Below, piece after piece: positions 64,000 to 64,000 of a stretch of 64,000 nucleotides of DNA. Location: the NCBI RefSeq assembly GCF_025961575.1, contig NZ_JAOQNX010000008.1, forward strand, positions 112,260 to 176,259, given 5' to 3'. Position numbers and translations under genes: made by a program. How positions within the stretch are numbered: position 1 is the first letter of the stretch; each line of letters starts with the position of its first letter. Under the pieces are notes generated by a model, which made no database searches, was not told the DNA's origin, and saw nothing but the letters and a program-made list of their open reading frames with translations. Source of the stretch: Rhodoblastus acidophilus. GTDB taxonomy: Bacteria; Pseudomonadota; Alphaproteobacteria; Rhizobiales; Beijerinckiaceae.

Positions 64000-64000
64000 G

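Overview
The window reads as chromosome of a GC-rich alphaproteobacterium. It has Rhizobiales-like rpsO/pnp, MobA/MobL-type mobilisation genes, a form-IV RuBisCO-like protein and an exosortase next to exopolysaccharide genes. A Methylocystaceae/Beijerinckiaceae-type organism would fit, but that is an inference from gene content only.

Layout. (1) 1-1109: tail of a TonB-like gene and one small membrane/coiled-coil gene. (2) 1110-25448: a ~24.3 kb integrative mobilisable element in the 3' end of tRNA-Arg(CCG), bounded by a perfect 50-bp direct repeat (1110-1159 and 25399-25448). It carries a P4-type integrase, an AT-rich membrane-protein gene, a tightly overlapped cargo/replication block (small genes plus DUF3987), an ArdC-type antirestriction gene, a serine resolvase, and a six-gene minus-strand defence operon. 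That operon runs: C5-cytosine methylase, two or three unknown proteins, a 1949-aa DUF1998 helicase, Vsr; it looks like Druantia type II. A relaxase module closes the element. Two copies of one compound palindrome (7366-7424 and 22647-22705) lie 15.3 kb apart inside it. (3) 25533-31480: core genes (ABC-2 exporter, OmpA-like protein, rpsO, pnp). (4) 31633-34400: RuBisCO-like protein with a YjbQ-family partner, and a ParA-like ATPase with a small membrane protein. (5) 34553-48372: a minus-strand biosynthetic operon, A-PCP / KS-AT-ACP-aminotransferase-C-A-PCP / C-TE, followed by an alpha/beta hydrolase and an Sfp-type phosphopantetheinyl transferase. (6) 48545-50948: nested insertion sequences directly upstream of that operon. 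(7) 51456-54088: secreted and membrane hypotheticals and a protein-phosphatase-like enzyme. (8) 54423-63999: surface polysaccharide genes (polyprenyl-phosphate sugar transferase, GT4, gmd, fcl), an exosortase and a candidate sorted protein, and an FkbM methyltransferase cut by the window edge.

The most interesting system is the hybrid NRPS/PKS operon. Its modules predict a short product in which an amino acid (valine-like signature) is extended by malonate. The resulting beta-ketone would be transaminated on the assembly line to a beta-amino group, and a second amino acid (glycine-like signature) added. The last protein is a condensation domain fused directly to a thioesterase whose nucleophile position is Cys instead of Ser, with no carrier protein between them. 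Second in interest are the Druantia-like operon, which may need a frameshift to make one of its proteins, and the RuBisCO-like/YjbQ gene pair.
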